DNA from: Bryobacterales bacterium
Lineage (GTDB): Bacteria; Acidobacteriota; Terriglobia; Bryobacterales; Bryobacteraceae
Direction: 5' to 3'
Assembly (NCBI GenBank): GCA_003167495.1
Contig: PMSX01000228.1
Location: 16,279-80,278 of the forward strand
Length of the DNA stretch: 64,000 bases
Numbering within the stretch: position 1 is the stretch's first letter; the number at the start of each line of letters is the position of its first letter. This document shows, one piece after another, positions 36,844 through 45,389 of this stretch. The translations under genes were made by a program, and so were the position numbers. The notes under the pieces are model-generated. The model was not told the origin of the DNA. It worked only from the letters and a program-made list of their open reading frames with translations, and searched no databases.

Positions 36844-37137
36844 ATGACTTGGCGGATTGATCGAATAGTCGGCGACGACGATATTGTGGCGCTGTGTATA
36901 AGCGGCCGAATTACAAAACAGGATGTGGGCACACTGCGCAATGTAATCGAGGAGGACGCTAGCGCGGTTGCTATCGATCTCAAGAACGTCATTCTTGTGG
37001 ACGGAGAGGTCGTGAAATTTCTGGCCCAAACAGAGCGCAGCGGGACCTTACTCCAGAACTGCCCTCGTTATATCCGTGACTGGGTCACGAGAGAGCGAGA
37101 GGAAACGATCGGAACAACGGGAGACGAGGATGCCTGA
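36844..37137 (+). CDS. STAS-like domain protein
   Basis: A ~97-residue protein with a strand-helix pattern like STAS/anti-sigma-antagonist domains (TWRIDRIVGDDDIVALCISGRI, VAIDLKNVILVDGEVVKFLAQTE, CPRYIRDWVTRE, quoted in separate parts). It lacks an obvious phospho-acceptor Ser/Thr before the LVDGE turn, where Asp is found. The ATG at 36844 gives the domain only; a frame from 36775 adds 23 residues. Its 3' end overlaps the start of the next kinase gene by 8 nt, so the two are translationally coupled. It may act as a partner of the kinase module, which is inference. Confidence 0.65.
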   Translation: MTWRIDRIVGDDDIVALCISGRITKQDVGTLRNVIEEDASAVAIDLKNVILVDGEVVKFLAQTERSGTLLQNCPRYIRDWVTREREETIGTTGDEDA

Positions 37138-40100
37138 TGCCCCTAACTCGGTCGCGTTACAGGTTGTTTGCACGGTCGCGAGTAGACGAATGCGGTTTCG
37201 GGGAACTGGTCTGTTGAATCCGATCAATGTTTGGATTGGTCTTTTGGCCGTCACTTTCGGCGTACCTCGTAGCTTTAGCGCCAAGCCGACTCCCGATCCC
37301 CGCCCGGATGTCGTTCGGATACCGATAATCGAAGGACGGGACATCCGCTTCCGAAAGCTCTCCAACCCCCAGAATCTATCGCACATTAGAGTTGTGTCGA
37401 TCGTTCAGGACACTCAAGGCTTTATGTGGTTTGGTACCTGGAATGGGCTCACTCGGTACGACGGGTACAAGTTCAAGGTATTCAAACACGAGGCCGATGA
37501 TCGCAAGAGTCTCAGCGGTGTGTACGTGTACTCATTGTTCAAGGATCATTTGGGAAACCTGTGGGTCGGAACTGACGGATTCCTTGATCGCTTTCAACCA
37601 GAGACTGAGAGCTTCATACATTACAAACTCGATAGACCTGCTGCGAATGGGCTATCGAGCATCGTTAACCATATCAGCGAGGACTCTGACGGGACGCTTT
37701 GGCTCTCAACCCGCAACGGTTTGTTCCGCCTGGACCCAGGCAGCGGCCAGTTGAAGAATTATACTCACGACCCTGCCGACCCTTTTACGCTCGCCGATAA
37801 CTACGTTCTAACTAGTGGCGAGGACAGAGCAGGAAACTTCTGGGTAGGCACGAGCAGAACTCTTGATGAATTCGATAGGAATATTTGTCAGGTGAAGCGC
37901 CATATCCAGGTGGGCGAATCAGGTGTCGGACTTTGGTTTCACGAGGACCGATTCGGCGTGTTTTGGGTCATCTATGGTTCTCTCGGTTACATCGGCACAC
38001 TTGACCGCAAGACAAACCGGCTGACGCGCTTCGAATACGAATGGAAAGTTGGACCAGCACAGGCAAATCAGGCCTATTCCATGCTCGAAGATGGCAACGG
38101 AACTATGTGGTTCGGGACCGCTGCCGCAGGGTTGATGAAGTTCGATCGCGAGAATCACTGCTTTATCAGTTACCATCACGACCCGACCGACCCAGAGACC
38201 ATTGGCGACAATCACGTCATTGCACTCTTCGAGGACCGTGAGGGAAACATCTGGGTTGGCCTTCATCAGGAGGAGCCGAATCACTTTCCAATTAGACCTC
38301 TTCCGTTCGAAAACCTCTCACGTTTGACGCACACGAGCCAGTATGAGATTTCCGGTCTGGTCGGCGCCATATACGAAGACGGACGGGATGAAGTGTGGCT
38401 GGGCGTCAATCGCGGGTTATACCGCCTCAATCGCAAGACGGCGCAAGTCTGGAAGTTCAAGGGCGTCGATAATTCGGACGTCTATTCGATCATTGCGGAG
38501 GGACCAGATGTACTCTGGTTCGGCAACGCATACCCGGGTCTGCTCAGATACAACGTGAAAACGGGAGAAGAGAGGGGCTATCGTCACGATCGAGCGGATC
38601 CCTCAAGTTTATGCAGTGGCGTGATCTATCATCTCCTCATCGACCGTGAAGGAACACTGTGGGCTGCTACTTGGGATGGCCTGTGCCGATTGGACTCATC
38701 AACTAACCTTTTCACGAGATATACGCCCGCTCCCGACAGCCGCGGTCTTAACTACTACGCTATAACGCAAGGCCGTGACCGCAGTCTGTGGTTGGGCGGC
38801 AACCTTGGCCTTCATCGTTTTGACCAGCGGACCAAGACGTTTAGTGTCTACAGTCATGACCCCGGCGATTCAACAAGCATTAGTGACGATCACGTCAACG
38901 CAGTGCTTTCCGATCACGTTGGTACTCTTTGGGCTGGAACTCAGAACGGCCTTGATAAGTTCGAGCCGCTAACTCGCACGTTCAAAAGTTACGACCAGCG
39001 GAATGGCATGTCTGGCACTGTCGTGAGCTGCCTCCTCGAAGACAGCCGCGGCACGCTCTGGATGAGTACAAACGCGGGAATTTCCAGCTTCAATACGAAG
39101 ACAGAACAGTTCTCCAACTACACGACTGCCGATGGCCTTCCCGGTCCAGATCTCAGTGGCAATCGAGCTTGTTACCAGAATCGGCGTGGCGAGATGTTCT
39201 TTGCCGGGTTCAGCGGCACGACCACGTTTTTTCCCGACAAAGTGGTCGAGAGCACGTATATACCTCAACCCGTCCTGACGGACTTTCGCCTTTTCGGTTC
39301 TTCGGTCGTTCCTGGTCGCCGTTCACGCTTGAAGACGCCTATCAACTGGGCGAGCGCCATACAGCTTTCGCATTCGGAGAACATCTTGTCCATCGAATTT
39401 TCCGCGCTCAGCTATCTCAATCCTGAAACCAATCGCTACAGATACAAGCTCGACGGTATTGATGAACGTTGGCGCGAGGTGGGAAGTGACGAGCGGCTCG
39501 CGACGTATACAACGCTGCCGGCCGGCAACCATACTTTTCGGGTTGAGGCAGCTACCAGTAGAGGTCCGTGGTCGGCTGACGTGGTCCTCCAGATTAGGAT
39601 TTTGCCTCCGTTCTGGCAGACATACTGGTTTCTCGCATGCGTTATCGCTGCTCTTTTTGGGATTTTGAGGCTGTCCTATCGACTACGATTAAACTACTTA
39701 ACAGCACAGTTCAACATACGAACAGAAGAGCGCGTTGCCGAGCGAACCCGTATTGCTCGCGAGCTGCATGACACGCTTCTTCAGAGTTTTCAGGGTCTGA
39801 TGCTCCGTTTTCAGGCAGTGCACGAATTAATGCAAGATGGAAAGGCAAAGAAACAACTCCAAGAAACACTCAAACGAGCGGATCAGGCGATTACTGAGGG
39901 TCGCAGTGCCGTGTACGAGCTGCGCTCACCCACCAAGCCTACGAATGACTACGCTCAGGCTGTTCGAGCATTGGGTGCCGAACTGGGCGCGGAAGACGCC
40001 GCGGCGTTCCGTTTGGCAGTGGAAGGCCGTCCGCGCGAGTTCCATCCGATCGTTCGAGACGAACTTTACCGCATCACTCGCGAGGCTCTGCGAAATGCCT

Positions 40101-40408
40101 TCAATCACGCGCACGCTCAGCGAATCGAGGTGGAAATTATCTATGCAGAACGGATCTTCCGGTTAAGGATCCGGGACGATGGAGAAGGCATTCCGCCCGA
40201 AGTCCTGAAGCAAGGCCGCCCAGGACACTACGGCCTTAATGGAATGCGCGAGCGAGCCGGACAAATGGGTGCGAAGTTCGGCGTATGGAGCGGAGCAACT
40301 GGAGTTGGGACCGAGATCGAGTTGACTATTTCTAGTTCCATTGCATACGGCAAATCGGCAAATCGCCTCCGTTCCCGGCCGTTTCGAGAGAACGTTGGCG
40401 ATACGTGA
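37130..40408 (+). CDS. Beta-propeller/Y_Y_Y sensor histidine kinase
   Basis: About 1092 residues with the same plan as the kinase at 22949: an N-terminal hydrophobic export segment (PINVWIGLLAVTFGVPRSF), a long Reg_prop double propeller (WFGTWNGLTRYDG, WLSTRNGLFRLD, WAGTQNGLDKFE and others), a Y_Y_Y domain (RYKLDGIDERW), one membrane helix (WFLACVIAALFGILRL), HisKA_3 with RELHDTLLQSFQGL, and the ATPase domain ending in GHYGLNGMRERAGQMGA. There is no receiver. The ATG at 37130 follows GACGAGG and overlaps the STAS gene. The stop overlaps the regulator start (GTGA). The ligand is unknown. Confidence 0.92.
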   Translation: MPDAPNSVALQVVCTVASRRMRFRGTGLLNPINVWIGLLAVTFGVPRSFSAKPTPDPRPDVVRIPIIEGRDIRFRKLSNPQNLSHIRVVSIVQDTQGFMWFGTWNGLTRYDGYKFKVFKHEADDRKSLSGVYVYSLFKDHLGNLWVGTDGFLDRFQPETESFIHYKLDRPAANGLSSIVNHISEDSDGTLWLSTRNGLFRLDPGSGQLKNYTHDPADPFTLADNYVLTSGEDRAGNFWVGTSRTLDEFDRNICQVKRHIQVGESGVGLWFHEDRFGVFWVIYGSLGYIGTLDRKTNRLTRFEYEWKVGPAQANQAYSMLEDGNGTMWFGTAAAGLMKFDRENHCFISYHHDPTDPETIGDNHVIALFEDREGNIWVGLHQEEPNHFPIRPLPFENLSRLTHTSQYEISGLVGAIYEDGRDEVWLGVNRGLYRLNRKTAQVWKFKGVDNSDVYSIIAEGPDVLWFGNAYPGLLRYNVKTGEERGYRHDRADPSSLCSGVIYHLLIDREGTLWAATWDGLCRLDSSTNLFTRYTPAPDSRGLNYYAITQGRDRSLWLGGNLGLHRFDQRTKTFSVYSHDPGDSTSISDDHVNAVLSDHVGTLWAGTQNGLDKFEPLTRTFKSYDQRNGMSGTVVSCLLEDSRGTLWMSTNAGISSFNTKTEQFSNYTTADGLPGPDLSGNRACYQNRRGEMFFAGFSGTTTFFPDKVVESTYIPQPVLTDFRLFGSSVVPGRRSRLKTPINWASAIQLSHSENILSIEFSALSYLNPETNRYRYKLDGIDERWREVGSDERLATYTTLPAGNHTFRVEAATSRGPWSADVVLQIRILPPFWQTYWFLACVIAALFGILRLSYRLRLNYLTAQFNIRTEERVAERTRIARELHDTLLQSFQGLMLRFQAVHELMQDGKAKKQLQETLKRADQAITEGRSAVYELRSPTKPTNDYAQAVRALGAELGAEDAAAFRLAVEGRPREFHPIVRDELYRITREALRNAFNHAHAQRIEVEIIYAERIFRLRIRDDGEGIPPEVLKQGRPGHYGLNGMRERAGQMGAKFGVWSGATGVGTEIELTISSSIAYGKSANRLRSRPFRENVGDT

Positions 40409-41019
40409 TTCGAGTTCTAACTGTAGACGACCATCCGCTTCTTCGCGAAGGCATTGCTGCGCTGATCGACACTCAATCCGACATGCAGTTGATTGGGGAA
40501 GCTTCGAACGGACGCGAGGCGCTCGAACAGTTTCGAAACCATCGCCCAGATATCACGCTCATGGATTTACAGATGCCGGAAGTGAGCGGCATCGACGCAA
40601 TCAGTGCAATTCGCGGTGAGTTTCCCGACGCACGAATTGTCGTGCTAACGACACATGCAGGCGATTTCCAGGTTTCTCGCGCACTCAAAGCCGGCGTTCG
40701 GGCTTACTTGATCAAGGGCTTACTGAGAGAGGAGTTGTTGAAGACAATTCGCGCTGTCTATGCCGGCCAAAAGCGCCTGTCGGCTGAGATTGCTGTCGAA
40801 ATTGCTGAACACGCGGCTGACTATGTCTTGACCCCGCGCGAAATAGATGTACTGCGATTGATCGCTAAAGGAAATGCGAATAAGGAGATCGCTGGAGGTT
40901 TGCTCCTCGCTGAGGAGACAGTGAAGGTTCATGTCAAGAATATTCTCGCCAAACTTGGCGCAAAGGACCGCACCCATGCCGTTACCGTTGGACTCAAGCG
41001 CGGAATTATCGATCTGTAG
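40405..41019 (+). CDS. LuxR/NarL-type response regulator
   Basis: A 204-residue partner of the preceding kinase, starting with a GTG inside its stop codon region. The receiver shows VDDHPLLREG, the phospho-Asp in ITLMDLQMP, VVLTTHAG and the Lys in AYLIKGL. The output domain has LTPREIDVLRLIAKGNANKEIAGGL and EETVKVHVKNILAKLGAKDR. It is highly similar along its whole length to the regulator at 26041, so the two kinase-regulator pairs come from a duplication. Next downstream is a DoxX-like gene, then a sigma-54 activator. Confidence 0.94.
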   Translation: MIRVLTVDDHPLLREGIAALIDTQSDMQLIGEASNGREALEQFRNHRPDITLMDLQMPEVSGIDAISAIRGEFPDARIVVLTTHAGDFQVSRALKAGVRAYLIKGLLREELLKTIRAVYAGQKRLSAEIAVEIAEHAADYVLTPREIDVLRLIAKGNANKEIAGGLLLAEETVKVHVKNILAKLGAKDRTHAVTVGLKRGIIDL

Positions 41020-41095
41020 TTCTGCGATACCTCCAAAGAGGTATGCGAAAGATTCTTTACTGGGTATTTCAGATCTCGTCTGCATCGCCCATAAT

Positions 41096-41521
41096 TTGAG
41101 GCGGGATGTCATTCTGCAACGTCTATTCTCAACTCTTCCTGACGGGTGGCCCGGATATGGCATTTTGATGCTGCGCATTGGCACAGGGATCGCTCTAATC
41201 TGTCTTGGCATCGATAATTTCGTGACAGGCGTCAAAGAACCGATCGCCATCGCTCGGGAGTTTGTCGCCGTCTTTGGAGGCATTCTTTGGCTTTTGGGCT
41301 TCTGGACACCCATAATAGGAACACTAATAGCGATTGATGAGCTATGGATCGCGTTCTCAGTCTCGTCTTCACCGCGTGACGGTCAGTGGATTCATTTCTT
41401 CTTAGCGGTACTGGCTGCTGGTACGGCGATGGTCGGCCCTGGCGCATGGTCGATCGATGCAGTCCGCTTCGGAAGAAAGCGCTTTGATATCCCAAGCAGG
41501 GGCAGGACGCCACACCCTTGA
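41096..41521 (+). CDS. DoxX-like integral membrane protein
   Basis: Four hydrophobic helices (YGILMLRIGTGIALICLGI, FVAVFGGILWLLGF, IIGTLIAIDELWIAF, FFLAVLAAGTAMVGPG) with the family-like start QRLFSTLPDGWPG. The C-terminus GPGAWSIDAVRFGRKRFDI repeats the signature of the paralogue at 22334. The start is uncertain: a TTG at 41096 fits the conserved N-terminus, while the open frame continues back to 40931 inside the regulator gene and out of register with it. It is 67 nt upstream of a sigma-54 activator. The repeated neighbourhood argues for a functional link with these regulators. Confidence 0.72.
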   Translation: MRRDVILQRLFSTLPDGWPGYGILMLRIGTGIALICLGIDNFVTGVKEPIAIAREFVAVFGGILWLLGFWTPIIGTLIAIDELWIAFSVSSSPRDGQWIHFFLAVLAAGTAMVGPGAWSIDAVRFGRKRFDIPSRGRTPHP

Positions 41522-41588
41522 AAGGAGTTGTTATTCGCAATGGTTTCGGAAACTGTGTTGCAAAAACGGATTTTAATGGAGCCTTACG

Positions 41589-42725
41589 ATGAATTGTTCT
41601 TCGACTGCTTTAGACGCCTTCACCCCTGGATCCCTTTCTGGCAAGCAGGATCGGATGTCCGACCATTTCGTAGACCGTACCGCGAGTCGAGGTGGCACCG
41701 AAACGTCTAAAGGCCCCACTGAAGAAACGCTCAATCTCCGCGACGAAGACATCCTCTCGACATCCGTGTTCGAGGAGATCGTCGGCTCCTCAGAGGCGAT
41801 CAGTCGAGTTGCCGGACAAGTGATCAGGGTCGCTCCTTCGGGGGCCACAGTCCTCATAACCGGAGAGAGCGGCACGGGAAAGGAACTCATCGCCCGCGCG
41901 ATTCAGAAGAGGTCGCGACGGTCGGCATCGCCTTTCACAAAAATGAATTGCGCCGCTACGCCACCCTCGCTGATGGCAACCGAGCTCTTTGGTTACGAGA
42001 AAGGTGCCTTCACCGGCGCCAACCAGCGACACGCAGGCCGTTTTGAAGCCGCGAACCACGGTACGATTTTCCTCGATGAGATCGGCAACATGCCAGTGGA
42101 AACCCAAGTCGCCCTGTTGCGCGTGCTCCAGGAACGCGAATTCGAGCGGGTTGGAGGTACGCAGAGCATCTCCGTTGACGTTCGAGTGATCGCAGCCACA
42201 AACTGCGATCTTTGGGCCGCGGTTCGTTCCGGGAAATTCCGTCTGGACCTCTTTTATCGCTTGAACGTCTTTCCGATTCACGTCCCCCCTCTTCGCGAGC
42301 GGCGGGAGGACATTCTTTTGCTCGCCAAGTATTTCATCGAACGCTACGCTGCTAAAGAGCGCAAGAGGATTCAAAGGATAGAAAAGCGGACAGCAGAGCT
42401 TCTCGAGGCATACGACTGGCCGGGAAACATCCGTCAACTTCAGAATGTGATTGAGCGAGCCATGATCCTTTGCGATGCGGATACGTTCTTCGTTGAAAAA
42501 GCATGGCTGCACTCGGAATCAGAGCCCAGACTCGGCCTGCAGCCGTCTCTGACAACCCAGGAGCGAGAGCTCATTGAAGCTGCGCTTGCGGAAACCTGCG
42601 GCCGCATTTCGGGTCCAGATGGCGCTGCCAGGAGGCTGGGAGTGCCGAGGACGACGCTGGAATCCAGGATCAAGAGCTTGCGCATTGACAAATACCTGTA
42701 CCGGGTTGAAGGTCGCGAGCGCTAA
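41589..42725 (+). CDS. Sigma-54 activator lacking a sensory domain
   Basis: A 378-residue enhancer-binding protein made almost entirely of the AAA+ ATPase (Walker [15 protein letters not shown] loop in [15 protein letters not shown], Walker B GTIFLDEIGN) and a Fis-type helix-turn-helix (GPDGAARRLGVPRTTLESRIK). The first ~55 residues are unstructured-looking and hold no PAS, GAF or receiver domain, so activity is probably set by expression level or by a partner protein, as for PspF. GGAG lies 7 nt before the ATG; an ATG at 41655 is also possible. The gene lies downstream of the kinase, regulator and DoxX genes and is a paralogue of the activator at 20304. Confidence 0.9.
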   Translation: MNCSSTALDAFTPGSLSGKQDRMSDHFVDRTASRGGTETSKGPTEETLNLRDEDILSTSVFEEIVGSSEAISRVAGQVIRVAPSGATVLITGESGTGKELIARAIQKRSRRSASPFTKMNCAATPPSLMATELFGYEKGAFTGANQRHAGRFEAANHGTIFLDEIGNMPVETQVALLRVLQEREFERVGGTQSISVDVRVIAATNCDLWAAVRSGKFRLDLFYRLNVFPIHVPPLRERREDILLLAKYFIERYAAKERKRIQRIEKRTAELLEAYDWPGNIRQLQNVIERAMILCDADTFFVEKAWLHSESEPRLGLQPSLTTQERELIEAALAETCGRISGPDGAARRLGVPRTTLESRIKSLRIDKYLYRVEGRER

Positions 42726-42839
42726 GTCGTGATCTTCGTATAGCGTTGGGGAACCCGCGGATTTGCCGCCGCTGACGTGCTACCTGCGCTCGTGATCCCG
42801 CGCGGTGTGGATCTCTTGCTGGCGGCCCGTCATCATGTC

Positions 42840-42932
42840 TGCCGGCGTTTCGTGGCGTAGCTTGCCGGGGCGGAACTTCATCTCCACTTTCTCGCGCAAT
42901 CGAGCCTGCGCCTAAGCGTTTTTGTTGAATAG
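42840..42932 (+). pseudogene. Relic of the NDH-2 C-terminus
   Basis: Read in one frame, this stretch gives FVA-stop-LAGAELHLHFLAQ, then SSLRLSVFVE and a stop, which aligns without gaps to FLAWLAWAAIHLQFLAQ, SSLRMSVFLQW of the NDH-2 at 7613-8932 (nucleotides ~8726-8818). About 18 of 29 positions agree, and two Trp codons (TGG) have become TAG. The rest of the gap between 42726 and 43180 shows no further recognisable coding sequence, apart from a 30-codon ATG frame at ~43063-43155 with no family match. The relic indicates a past NDH-2-like gene here, or a partial duplication. Confidence 0.7.
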
Positions 42933-43180
42933 TTATCGACCTGTCCCGCCGTACAGAGTGGCTTATGGCCCATCGTCAACCGGCGAATTTGCAACCCAAC
43001 AAAACCCGGATCCGAAGGCTCCTCAGTTGTGAGTAGCGAACAAACAAGTTTACGAGAAAGCATATGTCGGCACCTAGTGCAAACCCGACGGACGATTCAG
43101 CGCTGCCCGGATTGAGGCGTTTCGAGCCAGTCCGACCATTCCGCCGTCTAGGTTAGTGCTGAAGCCATAGGAGGTAAACG

Positions 43181-44125
43181 ATGAGTGAAGTAATTTCCCA
43201 AAAAACAAGATCTCGGAAACCAGCAAAGGAGGAACCTACCGGCCGCCTGTTCTTCCTCGATCTGTCCATGGGTCGTGTGATGTCTTGCACGCCCGATGGC
43301 TCAGGCCTAAGAACGATCGTCACCCTTGGACGGAAACTCCCCGATGGCATCGTCGTCGACCCGGACGCCGGTCACATTTACTGGACCAACATGGGTATCC
43401 CTAACGCGAATGACGGATCCGTTATGCGCGCGGACCTCGACGGCGGCAATATATCCACGATTGTTCCCGAAGGTGCCACCCATACGCCAAAGCAGCTCCA
43501 GTTAGACAAAAAGAACGGGCGGCTTTATTGGTCAGATCGCGAGGGAATGAGAGTCATGCGGGTCAACCTGGATGGCTCGAAGCTTGAAACTCTCGTCGAC
43601 ACAAGCCAGGGCGATCTACGGCCGGGGACGGATGCAACCAAGTGGTGCGTTGGGATAGCGCTCGACGTGGAACGCGGCCAGCTCTACTGGACCCAAAAAG
43701 GTCCCGACAACGCTGGTCAGGGTCGCATCTTTCGAGCTGGTCTCGAAATTCCAAAAGGACAACATGCGGAGCGTCGGGCAGACATCGACCTTCTCTATGG
43801 AGGTCTACCCGAGCCGATCGACCTGGATCTCGATGTTGCAGCCCGCATGATGTACTGGACCGACCGCGGCGATCCGCCGCGAGGCAATACCGTAAATCGC
43901 GCGCCGATGGATGCGCCCTCCGGTCGCCGCGAAGAACCAGAAATCATTTTCAACCATCTCATGGAAGGAATTGGTTTAGCGCTGGATTTGAAAAATGCTC
44001 GCATGTTCTTAACCGACCTCGGCGGTTCCGTATATCGCTGCAATCTGGACGGGTCGGAAAGGAAGGTGCTCATGATCGCGGAAGGAAACTTGAGCGGTAT
44101 TGCATACGCGGAAATTTCGAGTTGA
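43181..44125 (+). CDS. YWTD-type six-bladed beta-propeller protein
   Basis: A 314-residue protein built of LDL-receptor class B-like repeats: HIYWTNMG, RLYWSDREG, QLYWTQKG, MMYWTDRG with ..G.I.RADLDG strands between them, enough for one propeller. There is no signal peptide, so it is probably cytoplasmic. No catalytic site is apparent; such proteins usually bind ligands or proteins. GGAGG lies 7 nt before the ATG. The stop is only 5 nt from the next gene, a crotonase-fold enzyme, and the pair likely forms one operon. Function unknown. Confidence 0.85.
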   Translation: MSEVISQKTRSRKPAKEEPTGRLFFLDLSMGRVMSCTPDGSGLRTIVTLGRKLPDGIVVDPDAGHIYWTNMGIPNANDGSVMRADLDGGNISTIVPEGATHTPKQLQLDKKNGRLYWSDREGMRVMRVNLDGSKLETLVDTSQGDLRPGTDATKWCVGIALDVERGQLYWTQKGPDNAGQGRIFRAGLEIPKGQHAERRADIDLLYGGLPEPIDLDLDVAARMMYWTDRGDPPRGNTVNRAPMDAPSGRREEPEIIFNHLMEGIGLALDLKNARMFLTDLGGSVYRCNLDGSERKVLMIAEGNLSGIAYAEISS

Positions 44126-44130
44126 CGGTC

Positions 44131-44925
44131 ATGGAGGAGATCATCACCGAACTTTCCGGCAACGTCTTGCGCGTCCAATTCAATCGCCCGTCTAAGAAGA
44201 ACGCGATGACGGTGGCGATGTACGCTGCCCTCGCAGAGGAGCTCGACCGAGCTGACCAGAACGATGAAGTTCGCGTCGTCCTGGTGCATGGCGCCGGCGA
44301 TTCCTTCACGGCCGGCAATGATTTGGCGGATTTCACGAGCCATCCTCCTGGGCCTGGCGATAGCCCACAGGCTAGATTCCTCAATGCGCTCATTCGATTC
44401 AGCAAACCGCTGATTGCAGCCGTGCACGGCGTCGCTATCGGGGGCGGGATGACGATGCTTCTGCATTTCGATTTCGTCTATGCCGCGGAAAGTACGAGAT
44501 TTCAGCTCCCGTTCATCAACCTCGCGCTCGTACCCGAACTGGCGTCAAGCTACACGCTGCCGAGACAGATTGGATATCTGCCGGCGGCCGAGTTGATTCT
44601 CCTGGGTGAGCCATTCAGTGCGGCTCGCGCAAACGAGCTTGGTCTCGTGACGGCCGTCGTTCCCGATCAAACCGTCTCGGCTAAAGCCGCCGAGACCGCG
44701 ATGAACCTCGCGCAAAAACCGGCCGAGGCACTAAGAGCCTGTAAGAAACTCATCAAGGCTCCAGACCGAGACTCCATTCATCAGGCCGTAAGTCGTGAAC
44801 TCGATGAATTCGCCGCCAGAGTCCGATCCGCCGAAGCAAAAGAGGCCTTCGCGGCATTTCTCGAGAAGCGCAAGCCGGACTTTAATAGCACCAAGGCTCA
44901 CCAGACGCCACTCAAGGCCTCCTAA
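44131..44925 (+). CDS. Crotonase-fold enoyl-CoA isomerase-like protein
   Basis: A 264-residue member of the enoyl-CoA hydratase/isomerase family. The oxyanion-hole loops (GAGDSFTAGNDL and GVAIGGGMTMLLH) are present. Both glutamates of classical hydratases are replaced (Thr108 and Phe128), while Glu136 in LALVPELASS matches the single catalytic Glu of delta3,delta2-enoyl-CoA isomerases. I therefore favour isomerase or a related reaction over hydration. The ATG at 44131 starts at the family N-terminus MEEIITELSGNVLRVQFNRP; the frame is open back to 43642 but overlaps the propeller gene there. No strong ribosome-binding site, so coupling to the upstream gene is likely. Confidence 0.85.
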   Translation: MEEIITELSGNVLRVQFNRPSKKNAMTVAMYAALAEELDRADQNDEVRVVLVHGAGDSFTAGNDLADFTSHPPGPGDSPQARFLNALIRFSKPLIAAVHGVAIGGGMTMLLHFDFVYAAESTRFQLPFINLALVPELASSYTLPRQIGYLPAAELILLGEPFSAARANELGLVTAVVPDQTVSAKAAETAMNLAQKPAEALRACKKLIKAPDRDSIHQAVSRELDEFAARVRSAEAKEAFAAFLEKRKPDFNSTKAHQTPLKAS

Positions 44926-45062
44926 AGCGGGAAGCTTGCGCAAAGGGATCTCTATGAGAGAGGCTCAGGAGCGCAAAGGGCGCGGATGCGCGCCACCATG
45001 AGTGATCCGCAGCCCTTCCGGTGGCCGCTTGACACCGCGCCCGTCTTGCGCGTGTCTCCTAA

Positions 45063-45284
45063 GAAACCAAGCCGATAGGACAGTTCACCGCTGCGGAGCT
45101 GCCAATCGTCGCGGCGTTGTCCCGGGAGTCGAGTGAATCCGCTGGACGGCTGGTCGCTTTCCTGCGAAACGAGTTGTCCGGGTTCTCTTTCCCACTTTTT
45201 TGCGTGTCGTCCGACTTGCAACGAAAGCTCGAGCAACATACGAAAGCAACTGACGGCGATCATCGACGAGATCTCATCAATTGA
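45063..45284 (+). pseudogene. Start-less protein-like frame (possible small gene relic)
   Basis: The gap 44926-45389 holds a 73-codon open stretch, FTAAELPIVAALSRESSESA then GRLVAFLRNELSGFS and DLQRKLEQHTKATDG, that looks like real soluble protein but has a stop just upstream and no ATG/GTG/TTG start in a sensible place. Immediately before it, a short ATG frame (44998-45078, MSDPQPFRWPLDTAP) ends in another frame. A single indel would join the two into one ~95-residue protein. I recognise no family. It may be a decayed gene or a frameshifted one. Confidence 0.35.
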
Positions 45285-45389
45285 CGACCGCCGTCACCTG
45301 ATTCGCTGAAGCCTGTGGTAGGCAACCCTCAGAAAACACTCATGATTCGTCCTCCCGTCGCATGGAAAAACAAATGCACTTAAGGGGGC

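Noticed and set aside
43642..44130. N-terminal extension of the crotonase-fold protein
   Set aside because: It would overlap the YWTD gene for nearly 500 nt and is Arg-rich and unlike any crotonase; the ATG at 44131 matches the family start.
44998..45078. 26-codon ATG frame as an independent small gene
   Set aside because: No ribosome-binding site and no known match; more likely the 5' piece of the decayed frame that follows.
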